The notes under the pieces are model-generated. The model saw only the letters and a list, made by a program, of their open reading frames with translations. It was not told the origin of the DNA and did not search any database. Positions 5,295 to 6,050 of a DNA stretch of 6,050 nt are shown here, in pieces. Both the position numbers and the translations under genes were made by a program. Source of the DNA: Methanomassiliicoccus sp. UBA6. GTDB lineage: Archaea > Thermoplasmatota > Thermoplasmata > Methanomassiliicoccales > Methanomassiliicoccaceae. The stretch spans positions 1 to 6,050 of the forward strand of contig DAVH01000038.1 of NCBI GenBank assembly GCA_002508545.1, written 5' to 3'. The first letter of the stretch is position 1, and each line of letters begins with the position of its first letter.

Positions 5295-6050
5295 AGGAGT
5301 AGGCGTTCTCGCCGTGCTGGACGATGTCAACGCCGATCCTCTCCTCCTCCTTGGTCAGGCGCCACTTGGGCCAGATCAGGGTGAGGGCCTTCATCATCAC
5401 GAACACGGCGGCGAACACGAACGCCCAGACCGCCCCGACGGCGATCAGCTGCTTCACCAGCAGGTCGACGCCGCCACCGTACAGCAGGCCGTTGGTGACC
5501 ACCGCGGGGTTGACCGCGGAGGTCGCCAGGAAGCCGGTGGCTATCGCGCCGACGGTGCCGCCGACGCCGTGGCACGCCCAGACGTCCAGGGCGTCATCGA
5601 AGCCCGCCCTCTTGCGGAACTGGATGGCCGCGTAGCTGACGATGGGGGCCACGATGCCGATGGCCAGCGCGCCGTTGACATCGACGAACCCTGATGCCGG
5701 GGTGATCGCCACCAGGCCGACCACCGCCCCGGTGATCATGCCCAGGACGCTCGTCCTGCCGAGGTGGAGGTACGAGACCAGGCCCCAGACCACGCCCGCG
5801 GTGGCCGCGGCCACCTGGGTGACCACGAACGCGCTGACCGCCAGCTCGTTCGCGCCGAGGGCGGAGCCGCCGTTGAACCCGAACCAGCCGAGCCACAGCA
5901 GGGCGCCGCCGAGCACCACGAACGGGATGTTGTGCGCTTGCTCCTCGACGTTGTGCTGCTTGGACAGCCTCTTGCCGATCACCAGCGTGGCCGCCAGCAC
6001 GGTGGCCCCGGCGGTGATGTGAACGACCGTACCGCCGGCGAAGTCCAGCG
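5293..6050 (-). CDS. amt: ammonium transporter Amt, C-terminal part (5' end outside the window)
   Basis: This is the last 251 residues of an Amt/MEP/Rh family channel, a trimeric cytoplasmic-membrane protein that conducts ammonium/ammonia. The frame is open to the window edge; the first complete codons read DFAGGTVVHI, the family signature, so the GTG at 6000 is an internal valine and not the start. The pore's twin histidines are both present: the first in VVHITAG (codon 6021-6019) and the second in DVWACHGVGGTVGA (codon 5571-5569). DDALD before the second His matches the conserved segment of known Amt proteins. Several hydrophobic membrane spans are visible, for example IPFVVLGGALLWLGWFGFNG and LIAVGAVWAFVFAAVFVMM. 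The cytoplasmic tail contains EEERIGVDIVQHGENAYS, the conserved C-terminal region involved in coupling the subunits and GlnK binding. Roughly the first third to two fifths of the protein and the promoter lie beyond the edge. It leads the amt-glnK operon. Confidence 0.97.
   Translation of the reverse strand, partial: LDFAGGTVVHITAGATVLAATLVIGKRLSKQHNVEEQAHNIPFVVLGGALLWLGWFGFNGGSALGANELAVSAFVVTQVAAATAGVVWGLVSYLHLGRTSVLGMITGAVVGLVAITPASGFVDVNGALAIGIVAPIVSYAAIQFRKRAGFDDALDVWACHGVGGTVGAIATGFLATSAVNPAVVTNGLLYGGGVDLLVKQLIAVGAVWAFVFAAVFVMMKALTLIWPKWRLTKEEERIGVDIVQHGENAYS

Noticed and set aside
4522..5694. Plus-strand open frame of 390 codons across the oxidoreductase end, glnK and amt
   Set aside because: It covers three well supported genes in wrong frames or the antisense direction, and its product has no recognisable domain.
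5293..6000. Complete short Amt starting at a GTG at 6000
   Set aside because: The frame continues upstream with DFAGGTVVHITAG, a core Amt signature, so the gene is simply cut by the window edge.

Overview
The window reads like a stretch of GC-rich archaeal chromosome. Open frames are dense and short-spaced. AGG is frequent for arginine, and ATA also appears for isoleucine despite the high GC. Shine-Dalgarno (SD) sites are short GAGG types, the one convincing terminator is a U-tract without a stem, and the few AT-rich islands resemble TATA elements. A euryarchaeon of the Thermoplasmata/Methanomassiliicoccales kind would fit, but this is an inference from style. There is no rRNA or other decisive marker, and a GC-rich bacterium is not strictly excluded.

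Layout, left to right. A soluble hybrid-free sensor histidine kinase with two PAS domains (121-1644, +) lies convergent to a flavoredoxin-type flavin reductase (1813-2379, -). A gap of about 350 bp (2380-2726) separates the reductase from the divergent gene to its right. It holds an AT-rich island with TATA-like elements in both directions, three spaced CGGTTT repeats and a GC-rich hairpin. Next come a LURP-one-related (tubby-fold) protein (2727-3311, +) and an FAD-dependent oxidoreductase of the phytoene-desaturase/CrtISO superfamily (3407-4891, +). The gap between these two contains a perfect 22-nt palindrome and a second small hairpin. On the right, transcribed towards the oxidoreductase, is an amt-glnK operon (6050-4935, -). 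The ammonium channel gene is cut by the window edge, and glnK has its SD overlapping the amt stop codon.

The amt-glnK pair is a well understood functional unit: GlnK senses ATP/ADP/2-oxoglutarate and plugs the Amt channel. The other four genes form no recognisable pathway. Two of them are flavoproteins (one FMN type, one FAD type) and one is a sensor kinase with no response regulator in the window, so a redox link is possible but unproven. I see no CRISPR array, tRNA, rRNA, insertion sequence or obvious new defence or mobile system. The most interesting unexplained material is the intergenic DNA: the repeat-bearing promoter gap at 2380-2726 and the GC-rich perfect hairpins that occur in three of the gene gaps.
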